DNA from: Pseudoalteromonas sp. MMG007
GTDB taxonomy: Bacteria; Pseudomonadota; Gammaproteobacteria; Enterobacterales; Alteromonadaceae
Direction: 5' to 3'
Assembly (NCBI RefSeq): GCF_018100985.1
Contig: NZ_JAGJEI010000013.1
Span: 1-64,000 of the forward strand
DNA length: 64,000 nucleotides
The position numbers and the translations under genes were made by a program. The notes beneath the pieces were generated by a model. That model ran no database searches, was not told the DNA's origin, and worked only from the letters and a program-made list of their open reading frames with translations. Of this stretch, positions 18,638 to 28,113 are shown piece by piece. The number at the start of each line of letters is the position of its first letter. Within the stretch, counting starts at the first letter, position 1.

Positions 18638-20497
18638 ATGAAAAGTTCTATTTATACTTCTCTATTATGCGCATCTACTCTCTTAACATCGTCGACATTA
18701 TATGCTCAAAATAATGAAAGCATTTGGGTTAGTATTGATCCGGCTGCTGCAAAACATTATCAACAAGCCCAAAAAACATTTATACAAAAGGAACAATTAT
18801 TAAGCGTACAGAATACAAATATGGATTCGGTAAACTTAATAAAAATTGAGCAAGAAAATATCATTCAATTGAGTGAGTTTATGCATCACAATTACAACCG
18901 CTGTGGTGGATTTGTTGCGCATAGTTCACTAAGTGAAGCACAGCAATATACGCAGCAATTAGCTTCTGTTCAAAATCAACTTGCCAATATTTCAACTAGC
19001 TACACCATAGATAATTCACAAACAGTCCAAGCGCTAATAAATCGTGTAAGCGAGATTAATCTAACAAATACGGTTAATACATTAAGTGATTTTTATAACC
19101 GTTACTATTCATCTCAAACTGGTGTAGATGCAGCCCAATGGTTAAAAGGTTATTGGCAGCAACTTGCAAGTGCTAGAAATGATATTTCAGTTGATTATTT
19201 TACACATAGTTGGTCTCAGTCATCGGTTATTGTAACTATTAACGGCAGTGAAAAAGCAGACGAAATTGTAATTATTGGTGGTCATCTAGATTCTATTAAT
19301 CAGTCAAACCCAAGCAATGGGCGTTCACCCGGTGCTGATGATAATGCATCAGGCATTGCGGTTTTAACTGAAGCACTTCGTACTGTGGTAGAGCAGAATT
19401 ATAAACCCCAAAGAACGATTAAAATTATGGCTTTTGCTGCTGAGGAAGTGGGTCTTAGAGGTTCAAAGGAGATTGCTACAGCGTATAAATCACAAGGTAA
19501 AAATGTGATTGGTATGGTGCAATTTGATATGACCGGTAACAATGGTAGCAGTGAAGATATTGTTATGATGACTGATTACACTACTAATTCACAAAATCAG
19601 TACTTAGGGCAGTTAATTGATACATACTTACCTGCGGTTACTTATGGATTTGATCAGTGTGGTTATGGTTGTTCTGATCATGCTTCGTGGTATCAACAAG
19701 GCTTTTCAGCATCGATACCGTTTGAGTCAAAAATGGCTGATATCAACCCGTTAATACATAGCGAAAATGATGCAGCTTTTGATGCTGAACACGCAAGTAA
19801 ATTTGCAAAGTTAGCCGTTAGTTATTTAGCTGAAATGGCTAAAAATGCTGGAGAAATACCCCCAGTAAATAATAATGAGCTACAAAACGGGGTCGCAGTA
19901 ACAGATATAGCAGCTAATGCTAAAGAGCAACTTTTTTACACGCTACAAGTAACGAATAATAGTAGTAATTTAAACTTTTCTACCGCTGGTGGCAGTGGCG
20001 ATGCTGATTTATATGTGAAATATAACTCTGCACCGTCGCTTGCTAGTTACGACTGTAAAAGTGCAACCTCATCTAGCAATGAAAGCTGTGATATTTTAAA
20101 CACTCAAGCGGGAGTTTATTACGTGATGGTAGAGGCTTGGAACGACATAGCTAATGTATCGCTCATAGCTAGTTATACCGAAGAAGATAACTTAGAGCCA
20201 GTTAACCGCATTGAAGAAAATATTAGTGTTTCCTCAGGCCAGTGGGTTAGGTTTACACAAGAATTACAAGCTGGGTATTCTTCTTTAAATATAAGCATAG
20301 CTGGTGGCTCAGGTGATGCTGATTTGTATGTAAATTTTAATAGTCAATCATCCGAGCAAGTTTATGTATGTAGGCCTTACAAAAATGGCAATAGTGAACA
20401 ATGCAGTATTTCTAATCCTCAAGGTGGTAAGTGGTATATAGATTTAAAAGGGTACAGTGCTGCAAGTGATATTTCATTAAATATTACTGCGCAATGA
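18638..20497 (+). CDS. secreted M28 family aminopeptidase with two PPC domains
   Basis: A 619-residue exported enzyme: signal peptide to about residue 23, N-terminal propeptide, then the M28 (bacterial leucyl aminopeptidase-like) domain. Two-zinc ligands are visible as GGHLDS (His216), GADDNAS (Asp234), AAEEVGLRG (Glu269/Glu270, catalytic base and ligand), FDMTG (Asp297) and CSDHASW (His348). A CGYGC pair (341-345) matches the disulfide of the Vibrio enzyme. Two PPC domains (about 408-500 and 513-619) are very like those of the M4 protease just upstream, including DLYVKYNSAP and KNGNSEQC. It probably trims N-termini of peptides released by that protease. Confidence 0.95.
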   Translation: MKSSIYTSLLCASTLLTSSTLYAQNNESIWVSIDPAAAKHYQQAQKTFIQKEQLLSVQNTNMDSVNLIKIEQENIIQLSEFMHHNYNRCGGFVAHSSLSEAQQYTQQLASVQNQLANISTSYTIDNSQTVQALINRVSEINLTNTVNTLSDFYNRYYSSQTGVDAAQWLKGYWQQLASARNDISVDYFTHSWSQSSVIVTINGSEKADEIVIIGGHLDSINQSNPSNGRSPGADDNASGIAVLTEALRTVVEQNYKPQRTIKIMAFAAEEVGLRGSKEIATAYKSQGKNVIGMVQFDMTGNNGSSEDIVMMTDYTTNSQNQYLGQLIDTYLPAVTYGFDQCGYGCSDHASWYQQGFSASIPFESKMADINPLIHSENDAAFDAEHASKFAKLAVSYLAEMAKNAGEIPPVNNNELQNGVAVTDIAANAKEQLFYTLQVTNNSSNLNFSTAGGSGDADLYVKYNSAPSLASYDCKSATSSSNESCDILNTQAGVYYVMVEAWNDIANVSLIASYTEEDNLEPVNRIEENISVSSGQWVRFTQELQAGYSSLNISIAGGSGDADLYVNFNSQSSEQVYVCRPYKNGNSEQCSISNPQGGKWYIDLKGYSAASDISLNITAQ

Positions 20498-20562
20498 AAC
20501 GCATCCTCAAATAGCTTACCAATATAACTATTATGTTGCTAAGTAGAGATGAATTAATTAAT

Positions 20563-20580
20563 GGGAGCTATGCTCCCTTA
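20563..20580 (+). terminator. possible terminator after the aminopeptidase gene
   Basis: The stem GGGAGC-tat-GCTCCC lies 65 bases after the stop and is followed by only a weak T stretch (ttatattgt). It mirrors the hairpin after the M4 protease gene. Confidence 0.45.
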
Positions 20581-20659
20581 TATTGTACTTGCGCTGCTTA
20601 CTTAAATACTTGCCCTTGATGTATAGCTTACGTAAAATCCCGCTATTATTTATTTTAAA

Positions 20660-22576
20660 GTGATTGGCATTATCAAACAGCTGTTTAGTGAAACCGGACC
20701 ACTGGCATTATCGCTTGAGGGTTATACACCTCGCCAGCCTCAAATTGATATGGCCGTAGCTGTTGCAGATGCATTAAAAAATAGCACCCAGCTAGTGGTA
20801 GAAGCGGGGACCGGTACGGGTAAAACATTTGCATATTTAGCACCCGCACTAAAATCAAAAGGTAAAACCATTATCTCAACGGGGTCAAAAGCCCTGCAAG
20901 AACAGCTTTATCACCGCGATTTACCTCAACTTGTTAAAGCGCTAAGCGCCTCTAAAAAAACGGCTTTACTAAAAGGGCGTGCCAATTACTTATGTACCTA
21001 TCGATTAAATCAACATGTTGCACACGTACCCACAGATGACTCGGATGTAATGCATCAACTGGCGATGGTCGCAAAGTTTGCAAGCGAAACACAGTCGGGT
21101 GATTTAGCCGATTGTATTGGCATTGAAGAAGACGCCAAAGTGTTGCCTTATGTAAACTCAACCGCCGATAACTGTTTAGGTAAAGAATGTCCCGACTTTC
21201 AGAGTTGTTATATACGTAAAGCGCGATTAAATGCAGCCGAAGCAGATGTAGTTGTTATAAATCATCATTTATTTTTTGCAGACATGGCAGTAAAAGACTC
21301 AGGTTTTGCTGAGCTTATGCCCACTGCAGATGCTTACATATTTGACGAAGCCCATCAGTTAAGTGAAATTGCAAGTGATTACTTTGGCGAAAGTATAAGT
21401 ACTAAAAAGCTGGTTGATTTAATTAACGATTTACGTGCAATTTACCGAGCCGAAATCCCTGATATGCTGCAATTGGGTAAAAGCTTAAATAAACTTGAAA
21501 CGAGTGTAGCTGATTTACGTTTACAGTTTGGTGTTGATGGCAGCCGTGGTGACTGGCGCGAAAAGCTTAGTGATAAATTAATATGTGCAGCACTGCACAG
21601 AGTAATAAGCGATTTAGACTTTGTGTATCAAGTATTAAAGTTATGCTTAGAGCGAAGTGATAAAATAGAACACCCGTTTGAGCGAACACTTGCCTTTAAA
21701 GGTCAGCTAGAGCGTGTATTTGATACAGCTCAAACAGGGTTTAGTTACTGGTACGAAACAACAAGGCGCTATTTAACCGTTAATATTACACCGTTAAATG
21801 TATCAGCTAAATTTGCTAAAATGATGGAAGATACAGGCGCGGGCTTTGTGTTTACCTCAGCTACGCTATCTGTAGATAATAAGCTTGAGCATTTTAATGC
21901 AAGTTTAGGACTAAAGCCCAAACAAAGTATGATGGTAGATAGCCCATTTGACTATCCAAACCAAGCGTTATTATGTTTACCCAGGTTTTTACCTGAGTCA
22001 CATGCAGACAATATGCCTCATGCGATTGTTAGGCTAACACTTGAACTGATTAAGTCGGCAAAGGGGCGCTGCTTTGTGCTCTTTACCAGTTATAGAATGA
22101 TGCACTTGGTTGCCGAAGGCTTAACCACGCAAATAGATTACCCAGTGTATATGCAAGGGCAAATGTCTAAACGTATCATACTTGAAAAGTTTACCCGCCA
22201 TGGCAACGCAGTACTGCTTGGCACCGCTTCTTTTTGGGAAGGCGTGGATGTGCGCGGTAGCACTTTAAGCTGTGTTATTATTGATAAGTTACCGTTTGCC
22301 GCACCAGATGACCCTTTATTGCAAGCTAAAATGCAAGATTGCCAAATGCAAGGTAAAGACCCATTTGCGCATATTCAGCTTCCACAAGCTGTTATTGCAC
22401 TAAAGCAAGGTGTAGGGCGTTTAATACGCGATAATAAAGACAAAGGCGTATTAGTAATATGCGATAATCGCTTAGTAACACGCCAATATGGCCAAGTATT
22501 TTTAAAAAGCTTACCGCCTATGCGCCGCACGCGAAGCTTAGAAGATGCCAATACATTTTTAAAACAAATTAATTAG
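20660..22576 (+). CDS. yoaA: XPD/DinG-family ATP-dependent DNA helicase
   Basis: A 638-residue superfamily 2 iron-sulfur helicase. Walker A AGTGTGKT is at 49-56 and the DEAH box at 229-232. Four cysteines, C112 and the CLGKECPDFQSC group (172-183), match the 4Fe-4S domain of XPD-type helicases. Late motifs include FTSATLS, GTASFWEGVDVRG and QGVGRLIRDNKDKG. The length and absence of an N-terminal exonuclease fit YoaA rather than the longer DinG; YoaA helps tolerate replication damage in E. coli. The start is GTG 20660. tsaB follows after 9 bases, the same pairing as in enterobacteria. Confidence 0.93.
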   Translation: MIGIIKQLFSETGPLALSLEGYTPRQPQIDMAVAVADALKNSTQLVVEAGTGTGKTFAYLAPALKSKGKTIISTGSKALQEQLYHRDLPQLVKALSASKKTALLKGRANYLCTYRLNQHVAHVPTDDSDVMHQLAMVAKFASETQSGDLADCIGIEEDAKVLPYVNSTADNCLGKECPDFQSCYIRKARLNAAEADVVVINHHLFFADMAVKDSGFAELMPTADAYIFDEAHQLSEIASDYFGESISTKKLVDLINDLRAIYRAEIPDMLQLGKSLNKLETSVADLRLQFGVDGSRGDWREKLSDKLICAALHRVISDLDFVYQVLKLCLERSDKIEHPFERTLAFKGQLERVFDTAQTGFSYWYETTRRYLTVNITPLNVSAKFAKMMEDTGAGFVFTSATLSVDNKLEHFNASLGLKPKQSMMVDSPFDYPNQALLCLPRFLPESHADNMPHAIVRLTLELIKSAKGRCFVLFTSYRMMHLVAEGLTTQIDYPVYMQGQMSKRIILEKFTRHGNAVLLGTASFWEGVDVRGSTLSCVIIDKLPFAAPDDPLLQAKMQDCQMQGKDPFAHIQLPQAVIALKQGVGRLIRDNKDKGVLVICDNRLVTRQYGQVFLKSLPPMRRTRSLEDANTFLKQIN

Positions 22577-22585
22577 AGTACTAAA

Positions 22586-23290
22586 ATGATCAAAAGTAAT
22601 ATTCTTGCCCTTGATGCTTCAACAGAAGCGCTTTCAATTGTTTTACATGTAAAGGGACAAACATTTCATCATTTTGAAGAATGCCCACAGCAGCATAGCC
22701 AAAAAATTCTTCCGCTGATAGATGAGCTACTAAGTAAAGCCAACTGTAAATTAAAAGACTTAGATGTCATTGGTTTTGGCCAAGGACCAGGTAGTTTTAC
22801 TGGTGTGCGTATAAGTGTTGCAATTGCACAAGGGTTAGCTTATTCAACTAACTTACCATTAGTTGGGGTGTCTACACTTGCGATTATGGCGCAGCAAGCT
22901 TTTGAACAAAACGGCAGTACTCATGTATATCCAGCTATTGATGCGCGAATGGGCGAAATTTACTTTGCTCAGTATCAAGCTAATAACAATTTAATGCAGC
23001 TTGTTAATCAAGAATGTGTATTAAAGCCTGAACTTTTAAACGCCGATTATATTTCAGATAACGAGCAAAGCTATACAGCTGTTGGTACAGGCTTCAAAAC
23101 TTACTCAGATTCACTGGACAGTTTTGATAACGTTTCTATTAATAGTGATATTACACTGCCAGATGCACGTTATATGCTCGCCCTTGTAGATGCAGAATTT
23201 TTAGCTGGTAATGGTGTTAAAGCAAGCGATGCTCAACCAAAATATGTACGAGATACGGTCACATGGAAAAAGCTACCTGGTCGCGAATAG
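22586..23290 (+). CDS. tsaB: tRNA threonylcarbamoyladenosine biosynthesis protein TsaB
   Basis: A 234-residue ASKHA-fold protein needed with TsaD and TsaE to make t6A at position 37 of ANN-decoding tRNAs. It is the inactive paralog that holds the complex together. Seen are ILALDASTEALSIVL at the start, IGFGQGPGSFTGVRISVAIAQGLAY as the classic signature, and AIDARMGEIYFAQY. It starts 9 bases after yoaA, with a typical ATG. It is probably cotranscribed with yoaA. Confidence 0.96.
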   Translation: MIKSNILALDASTEALSIVLHVKGQTFHHFEECPQQHSQKILPLIDELLSKANCKLKDLDVIGFGQGPGSFTGVRISVAIAQGLAYSTNLPLVGVSTLAIMAQQAFEQNGSTHVYPAIDARMGEIYFAQYQANNNLMQLVNQECVLKPELLNADYISDNEQSYTAVGTGFKTYSDSLDSFDNVSINSDITLPDARYMLALVDAEFLAGNGVKASDAQPKYVRDTVTWKKLPGRE

Positions 23291-23357
23291 GCTTAAGTTT
23301 GCAAATTGTTTAATTTTAAATCATAATTTTAGCCATGTTTAAGTTTGGAGTTTGTTT

Positions 23358-23687
23358 ATGACATTGCCCATTGGTTCTGGTTTTTTTGCCGGGGATATTC
23401 CTGGTAGAGTAAGCTCAAAAAGTGTTGTCACAAATAAACCTCAAAGTGTTGCTGATCAAAATACAACGCAAAAAACAAACACTGAGTATGTAAAAAGCAG
23501 TAAAGAGGGGGTAGAGCGCGCAAATGAGTTCTTTAAAGCCAGCGCGAATACTACGCAGTTCAGCCAAACAATTTACGACCAACCAACTGCACAAGTAAGC
23601 AAAGCAATTTCTACTTATACAGAGTTTGCTAATTTAGAACGCAGAGCAGAAGTACAAGATTTAATAGGCGTAGATATATACGCTTAA
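23358..23687 (+). CDS. small protein of unknown function
   Basis: A 109-residue polar protein beginning MTLPIGSGFFAG, with a Ser/Thr/Asn/Gln-rich middle that looks disordered and a more ordered C-terminal part ending in a VQDLIGVDIYA segment. There is no signal peptide. GGAG at 23347-23350 lies 7 bases before ATG 23358, so I choose that start over the TTG two codons earlier. I do not recognise the family. It follows tsaB by 67 bases and is closed by a strong terminator at 23701-23726, so it could be read with yoaA-tsaB or alone. Confidence 0.65.
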   Translation: MTLPIGSGFFAGDIPGRVSSKSVVTNKPQSVADQNTTQKTNTEYVKSSKEGVERANEFFKASANTTQFSQTIYDQPTAQVSKAISTYTEFANLERRAEVQDLIGVDIYA

Positions 23688-23696
23688 AGCCTTTTA

Positions 23697-23727
23697 AAAA
23701 AAAGCCCGAACAGGAGTTCGGGCTTTT
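23697..23727. terminator. bidirectional terminator
   Basis: The stem AAAGCCCGAA / TTCGGGCTTT (23701-23726) lies between the small gene and the converging alkaline phosphatase gene, with A- and T-rich flanks serving both strands. Confidence 0.85.
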
Positions 23728-23744
23728 GCGTTTAGTGCTAAATA

Positions 23745-25034
23745 CTATTTTTCAATAAAGCCAATTAGTTTATCTGCAATATCGGTATTGTTTTGTGAAC
23801 CAATAAATTGCTCACTCCCTTTACCATAAGCAAATACTTGTACGTCTACTGCGGTATGCCCGCCTGTAGTCCAACCAGTAAAGCTCGTATCACTAATAAT
23901 ACTTTTAACCGCTAAATTAAGCGCTTTATCGCCCATTTGCTTAGCTTGCTCAAGCTTTATTTTATTTTCAGCCGTAAATTCAATATTAGTGTTAGCATTC
24001 CACACTGATTTTAGGTCGTCTGATTCAAGTAACTGCTGAGTTAATTTACCTGCTGTTGCTTTAACACCCTTCACTACATCTGTTTCCCATTTATATTGAC
24101 CGTGTGCGCCAAGGGTTAAACCACCAGTAGAGTGATCGGCTGTAATTACTAATATGGTATCTTTATTTTTATCGACATAAGCTTTTGCTTTTTCGATTGA
24201 TTTAGCAAAGTCATCCATTTCAGCCATGGCACACGCAATATCATTAGCATGACCACACCAATCAATTTGACTGCCTTCAATCATTACAAAAAAGCCTTCT
24301 TTATTTTGGCCATCAAGTAAATCAAGTGCTTTGGAGGTAAGCTGAGTTAAACGCGTTGGGTTTTCATCAAGTGCAAAAGGTAGACCTTTAGGAGCATATA
24401 ATCCAATTGCAGGCACTTGTGTTATTTGATTTAGGTTTTTAATATCGTCGCCATATTGATAACCTGCAGCTTTAAACTCATCTACTAAGTTACGGTCTTC
24501 GCGAATAAAATACTGAGTACCACCGCCTAACATTAAATCGACCGGTAATTTACCTGCAATTTTGTTATCGATATAGTCATTGGCAATATCATCGTAATTA
24601 TTGCGTGATTCATTATGTGCTGCAAAGCTTGCTGGCGTAGCATGGTTTATTTGTGATGTCGCAACAAGTGCGGTGGTCATCCCTTGTTCTCGGGCTACTT
24701 CTAACATTGTTTTTACAGGTGCTTTTTTGGTATCTACTGCAATAGCGCCGTTATAACTTTTATGACCGCTGCTAAGTGCAGTAGCACCTGCAGCACTGTC
24801 GGTTACATAAGTATGATCATCAGGGTAAGTAGTAGCCATGCCTGTTAAAATTGAATCAAATACTGTTTTTTCAACGTCTTTGGTGGCTGGGTCGTCTTTA
24901 AAATAGCGATAAGCAGTTGTATACGCAGGACCCATACCGTCACCAATCATATATATGACATTTTTAGGCGCAGACTCTGCTTGTACGCCAGAAGAAGCAC
25001 ATAACAGTGCTAATAAGCTTAATTGTTTTTTCAT
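23745..25034 (-). CDS. alkaline phosphatase (PhoA family)
   Basis: A 429-residue periplasmic enzyme with a signal peptide (residues 1-19, ending VQAES). It opens with YMIGDGMGPAYT, a metal-binding Asp segment, and has the nucleophile Ser in VTDSAAGATALSSGHK. Further metal ligands are in EGSQIDWCGHANDI and ITADHSTGG, and a late WTTGGHTAVDVQVFA segment completes the site. It releases phosphate from organic monoesters. An AAGG site lies 7 bases before ATG; the GTACCTTAT motif around it occurs twice (25038-25061). No convincing Pho box is seen upstream, so regulation by phosphate is likely but not shown here. Confidence 0.95.
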   Translation of the reverse strand: MKKQLSLLALLCASSGVQAESAPKNVIYMIGDGMGPAYTTAYRYFKDDPATKDVEKTVFDSILTGMATTYPDDHTYVTDSAAGATALSSGHKSYNGAIAVDTKKAPVKTMLEVAREQGMTTALVATSQINHATPASFAAHNESRNNYDDIANDYIDNKIAGKLPVDLMLGGGTQYFIREDRNLVDEFKAAGYQYGDDIKNLNQITQVPAIGLYAPKGLPFALDENPTRLTQLTSKALDLLDGQNKEGFFVMIEGSQIDWCGHANDIACAMAEMDDFAKSIEKAKAYVDKNKDTILVITADHSTGGLTLGAHGQYKWETDVVKGVKATAGKLTQQLLESDDLKSVWNANTNIEFTAENKIKLEQAKQMGDKALNLAVKSIISDTSFTGWTTGGHTAVDVQVFAYGKGSEQFIGSQNNTDIADKLIGFIEK

Positions 25035-25442
25035 TGTTGTACCTTATGAGTGTACCTTATTTAATAGCCGCTGATATTGTATACCGATAGCCTTATAAAT
25101 AAATGAATATCTAGCGTTTTTGTAATAATTGCGCTTTAAGAATATTAAATAAGAGCTAACATTAGGGGTATTTATTATATTTATACTAGTTATACACTTT
25201 ATATATAAAGCAAATTAGAGGGTATTTTAATCTATCATGGGGCGATAACACATGTTTAAAATATATCCGTATCTAAACAGCTTCATTAAGTCTATGAAAT
25301 ATAGATACTTTAAAAGCATTGGCGTTTTTTTATAAATCAAATATGTATTACATGCTGAATTTTGGCACCATTTGAGGGGTTAGAGGTCTGACAACATGTA
25401 TGATATAAATACCGACGCGCTTAAATAAGTAAGGAGTTTTAT
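25035..25442. other. intergenic region between alkaline phosphatase and hydrolase genes
   Basis: About 400 AT-rich bases between divergent genes. Apart from the repeated GTACCTTAT near the phosphatase start and the AAGGAG ribosome-binding site at 25431-25436 of the next gene, I see no gene, hairpin or clear operator. No 11-bp-pitch Pho box like those at 46463 and 51893 was found by eye. Confidence 0.55.
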
Positions 25443-26294
25443 GTGCAGCCATTTGATATTAAAACAAACAACTTACATATTCATGGCTTAAAAGTTGGTT
25501 CTGGCACCGAGATAGTTATAGCGTTGCATGGTTGGTTAGATAATTGTAATAGTTTTTTGCCTATGTTGAATAATTCAAAGCCTGATGAAACATGGTATTG
25601 TATTGATTTAGTAGGGCATGGCTTATCAAGTTGGCGAAGCGATGATGCACATTATTATTTTGTAGATTATATTAATGATTTACATGAGTTTATAACTGCA
25701 CTTAATTTTAAAAAAATACACCTAGTTGGGCATTCTATGGGGGCTATGGTAGCAGGGCTTTATGCTAGCTGTTTTAGTGAAAAGGTTAAAAGCGTGACCT
25801 TTATAGAAGGCATTGGGTGTATAACGACACCAAGCGATGAAGTATGTGAGCAGCTTAAAAGTGCAGTTTTAAACAGGGCTAGATTAAAAAATAAAAAACC
25901 GCGTTTTTATAAGTCTAAACAACAAATTTATGATGCGCGTGCTCAAACAACTGACTTAAATAGTAAGCAAATAGCGTTGTTAATGCAGCGCAATATACAA
26001 GAGGTTGCAGAAGGTTTTGTTTTAACCACTGATCCTAAGCTCAAAAATCATTCAGGTTTTAGGTTTGATGAAGCGCAATGTATTGGTGCAATAAAAGAAT
26101 TAACTGCACCATGTCAATTAATTTTAGGGAACGAAGGGTATTCGTTTGTAAAACAAAATTTAGAAAAGTATATTAGTTATTACAATGACTTAAAGGTAAT
26201 TAATGTGTCTGGTGGGCATCATTGCCATATGCAAAGTAGTGAGTTATGTTTTGAGCATATTCAAGACTTTATGCAGCAAAATGGTGCATGTTAA
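25443..26294 (+). CDS. alpha/beta hydrolase
   Basis: A 283-residue cytoplasmic alpha/beta hydrolase with HGWLDNCNSF (oxyanion region) near residue 29, nucleophile Ser in VGHSMGAMVAG near 97, and a catalytic His late in the SGGHHCHMQ segment. The fold covers esterases, lipases and haloalkane-type enzymes; the substrate is unknown. GTG 25443 is preceded by AAGGAG 6-8 bases away. fadD follows on the same strand after 115 bases, so a role in lipid or ester breakdown is possible, but this is inference from position only. Confidence 0.85.
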   Translation: MQPFDIKTNNLHIHGLKVGSGTEIVIALHGWLDNCNSFLPMLNNSKPDETWYCIDLVGHGLSSWRSDDAHYYFVDYINDLHEFITALNFKKIHLVGHSMGAMVAGLYASCFSEKVKSVTFIEGIGCITTPSDEVCEQLKSAVLNRARLKNKKPRFYKSKQQIYDARAQTTDLNSKQIALLMQRNIQEVAEGFVLTTDPKLKNHSGFRFDEAQCIGAIKELTAPCQLILGNEGYSFVKQNLEKYISYYNDLKVINVSGGHHCHMQSSELCFEHIQDFMQQNGAC

Positions 26295-26409
26295 TTGTAA
26301 GTTTACGTAAAATGTGGGATTATTCCTGCATTAGAGTATTTGCTCAATTGTGAAAGTGCCTTACTTAGATTAAGGTTAATAAAAATATAATTATAAACAG
26401 GGGCTAAGA

Positions 26410-28062
26410 GTGGAAAAAATCTGGCTTAAGCGCTACCCAGAGGGTATGCCTGAAACAATCGATCCTGAGCATTATAACTCGTTACTCGAAGTGTTCGAAA
26501 AAAGTTTTTCTGATTACAAAGATTTACCTGCATTTACTAACATGGGTAAAACTTTAACTTATGATGAAATAGATAATGCTACAAAAAGAGTAGCGTCATA
26601 TATTCAAAATGATTTAGGTTTGAAAAAAGGCGACAAAGTCGCTGTTATGATGCCTAACTTGTTACAAACCCCTATTACTATTTTAGGTGTACTTCGCGCA
26701 GGTTGTGTTGTGGTTAATGTTAACCCGCTATACACAGTGCGTGAGCTTGAGCATCAGCTTAAAGATTCTGATACTACCGCTATTTTTATCTTGGCAAACT
26801 TTGCAGATACGCTTGAAAAAGCACTAGCTAAAACAGATGTAAAACACATTGTTGTTACGCAAGTGGGTGACTTAGTTGGTGGTGTTAAAAAGCATATAGT
26901 TAATTTTGTAGTCAAGTACGTAAAGAAAATGGTGCCAAACTACAGTTTACCTAATGTAATTAAATTCTCTGATGTACTTAACGCCGATGCCGCTAAATAT
27001 ACCCGCCCAGAAATGCAATTATCTGACTTGGCTTTCTTACAGTACACAGGTGGTACCACCGGTGTGTCTAAAGGTGCAATGCTTAGCCACGGTAATATGG
27101 TTGGAAATCTTGAGCAAGTATCAGGCTGTTTAGACAAAGTATTAGATAGAGGCACAGAAGTAGTTGTTACCGCTTTACCGCTTTATCATATCTTTGCTTT
27201 AACAGCGAACTGCTTAACGTTTATGAAATACGGTGGTTTAAACGTATTAATTACAAATCCACGCGATATGCCAGCATTTGTAAAAGAGCTTAGCCAGCAC
27301 AACTTTACTGCAATAACCGGAGTAAACACATTATTTAATGGTTTATTGAATACACCGGGTTTTGCGGAACTTGATTTTAGTCATTTAAAAATGTCGCTTG
27401 GTGGTGGAATGGCCGTTCAGCGCCCTGTAGCTGAGAGATGGCAAAAAGTAACAAGCTCTAAACTAATGGAAGGGTATGGTTTAACCGAGTGTGCACCACT
27501 TGTAACCGTAAGCCCATACGATTTAGAAGCTTATAATGGTTCAATTGGTTTACCTGCGCCAAACACAGAAATTAAGCTTATGCTTGATAATGGCGAAGAA
27601 GCAGCCAAAGGTGAACCAGGTGAGTTATGGGTTAAAGGCCCACAGGTAATGCTTGGTTACTATAATCGCCCAGATGCAACAGCTGAATGCTTAAAAGATG
27701 GCTGGTTTGCAACAGGTGATATAGCAACATACGATGATGAAGGTTTCTTTTACATAGTAGATCGTAAAAAAGACATGATTATTGTTTCTGGCTTTAATGT
27801 TTTCCCTAATGAAATAGAAGAAGTCGTTGCGATGCATGATGGTGTGCTTGAAGTAGCAGCTATTGGTATACCCCACGATGTAAGTGGCGAACAAGTTAAA
27901 GTTTTTGTTGTGAAAAAAGACCCTTCTTTAACTGAAAAAGATATAATAAATCACTGTCGTGATAATTTAACTAATTACAAGGTCCCTAAACTGGTAGAGT
28001 TTAGAGATGAGTTACCTAAGACAAACGTAGGTAAAATACTCAGAAGAGCCTTGAAAGATTAG
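26410..28062 (+). CDS. fadD: long-chain fatty acid-CoA ligase
   Basis: A 550-residue adenylate-forming enzyme that activates fatty acids to acyl-CoA for beta-oxidation or phospholipid synthesis. The ATP/AMP signature [13 protein letters not shown] is near residues 212-224. Further motifs are [57 protein letters not shown] (in parts), and the catalytic Lys near the end in [14 protein letters not shown]. The start is GTG 26410 after CAGGGG. rnd follows, as in E. coli and many other gammaproteobacteria. Confidence 0.95.
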   Translation: MEKIWLKRYPEGMPETIDPEHYNSLLEVFEKSFSDYKDLPAFTNMGKTLTYDEIDNATKRVASYIQNDLGLKKGDKVAVMMPNLLQTPITILGVLRAGCVVVNVNPLYTVRELEHQLKDSDTTAIFILANFADTLEKALAKTDVKHIVVTQVGDLVGGVKKHIVNFVVKYVKKMVPNYSLPNVIKFSDVLNADAAKYTRPEMQLSDLAFLQYTGGTTGVSKGAMLSHGNMVGNLEQVSGCLDKVLDRGTEVVVTALPLYHIFALTANCLTFMKYGGLNVLITNPRDMPAFVKELSQHNFTAITGVNTLFNGLLNTPGFAELDFSHLKMSLGGGMAVQRPVAERWQKVTSSKLMEGYGLTECAPLVTVSPYDLEAYNGSIGLPAPNTEIKLMLDNGEEAAKGEPGELWVKGPQVMLGYYNRPDATAECLKDGWFATGDIATYDDEGFFYIVDRKKDMIIVSGFNVFPNEIEEVVAMHDGVLEVAAIGIPHDVSGEQVKVFVVKKDPSLTEKDIINHCRDNLTNYKVPKLVEFRDELPKTNVGKILRRALKD

Positions 28063-28070
28063 CAACCTAT

Positions 28071-28098
28071 AAAAAAGCCGGCATTAGCCGGCTTTTTT
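28071..28098 (+). terminator. terminator after fadD
   Basis: The stem AAAAAGCCGGC-atta-GCCGGCTTTTT lies 8 bases after the stop, ending just before the ribosome-binding site of rnd. Confidence 0.9.
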
Positions 28099-28113
28099 AT
28101 TGTAGGAGATTAA

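Noticed and set aside
20563..20577. GGGAGC-tat-GCTCCC as a sugar repressor operator
   Set aside because: A near copy follows the M4 protease gene with a T tract, so both are better read as transcription terminators.
25035..25442. Pho box upstream of the alkaline phosphatase gene
   Set aside because: No 7-bp units on an 11-bp pitch could be read on either strand, unlike at 46463 and 51893. Phosphate control may act through a degenerate site.
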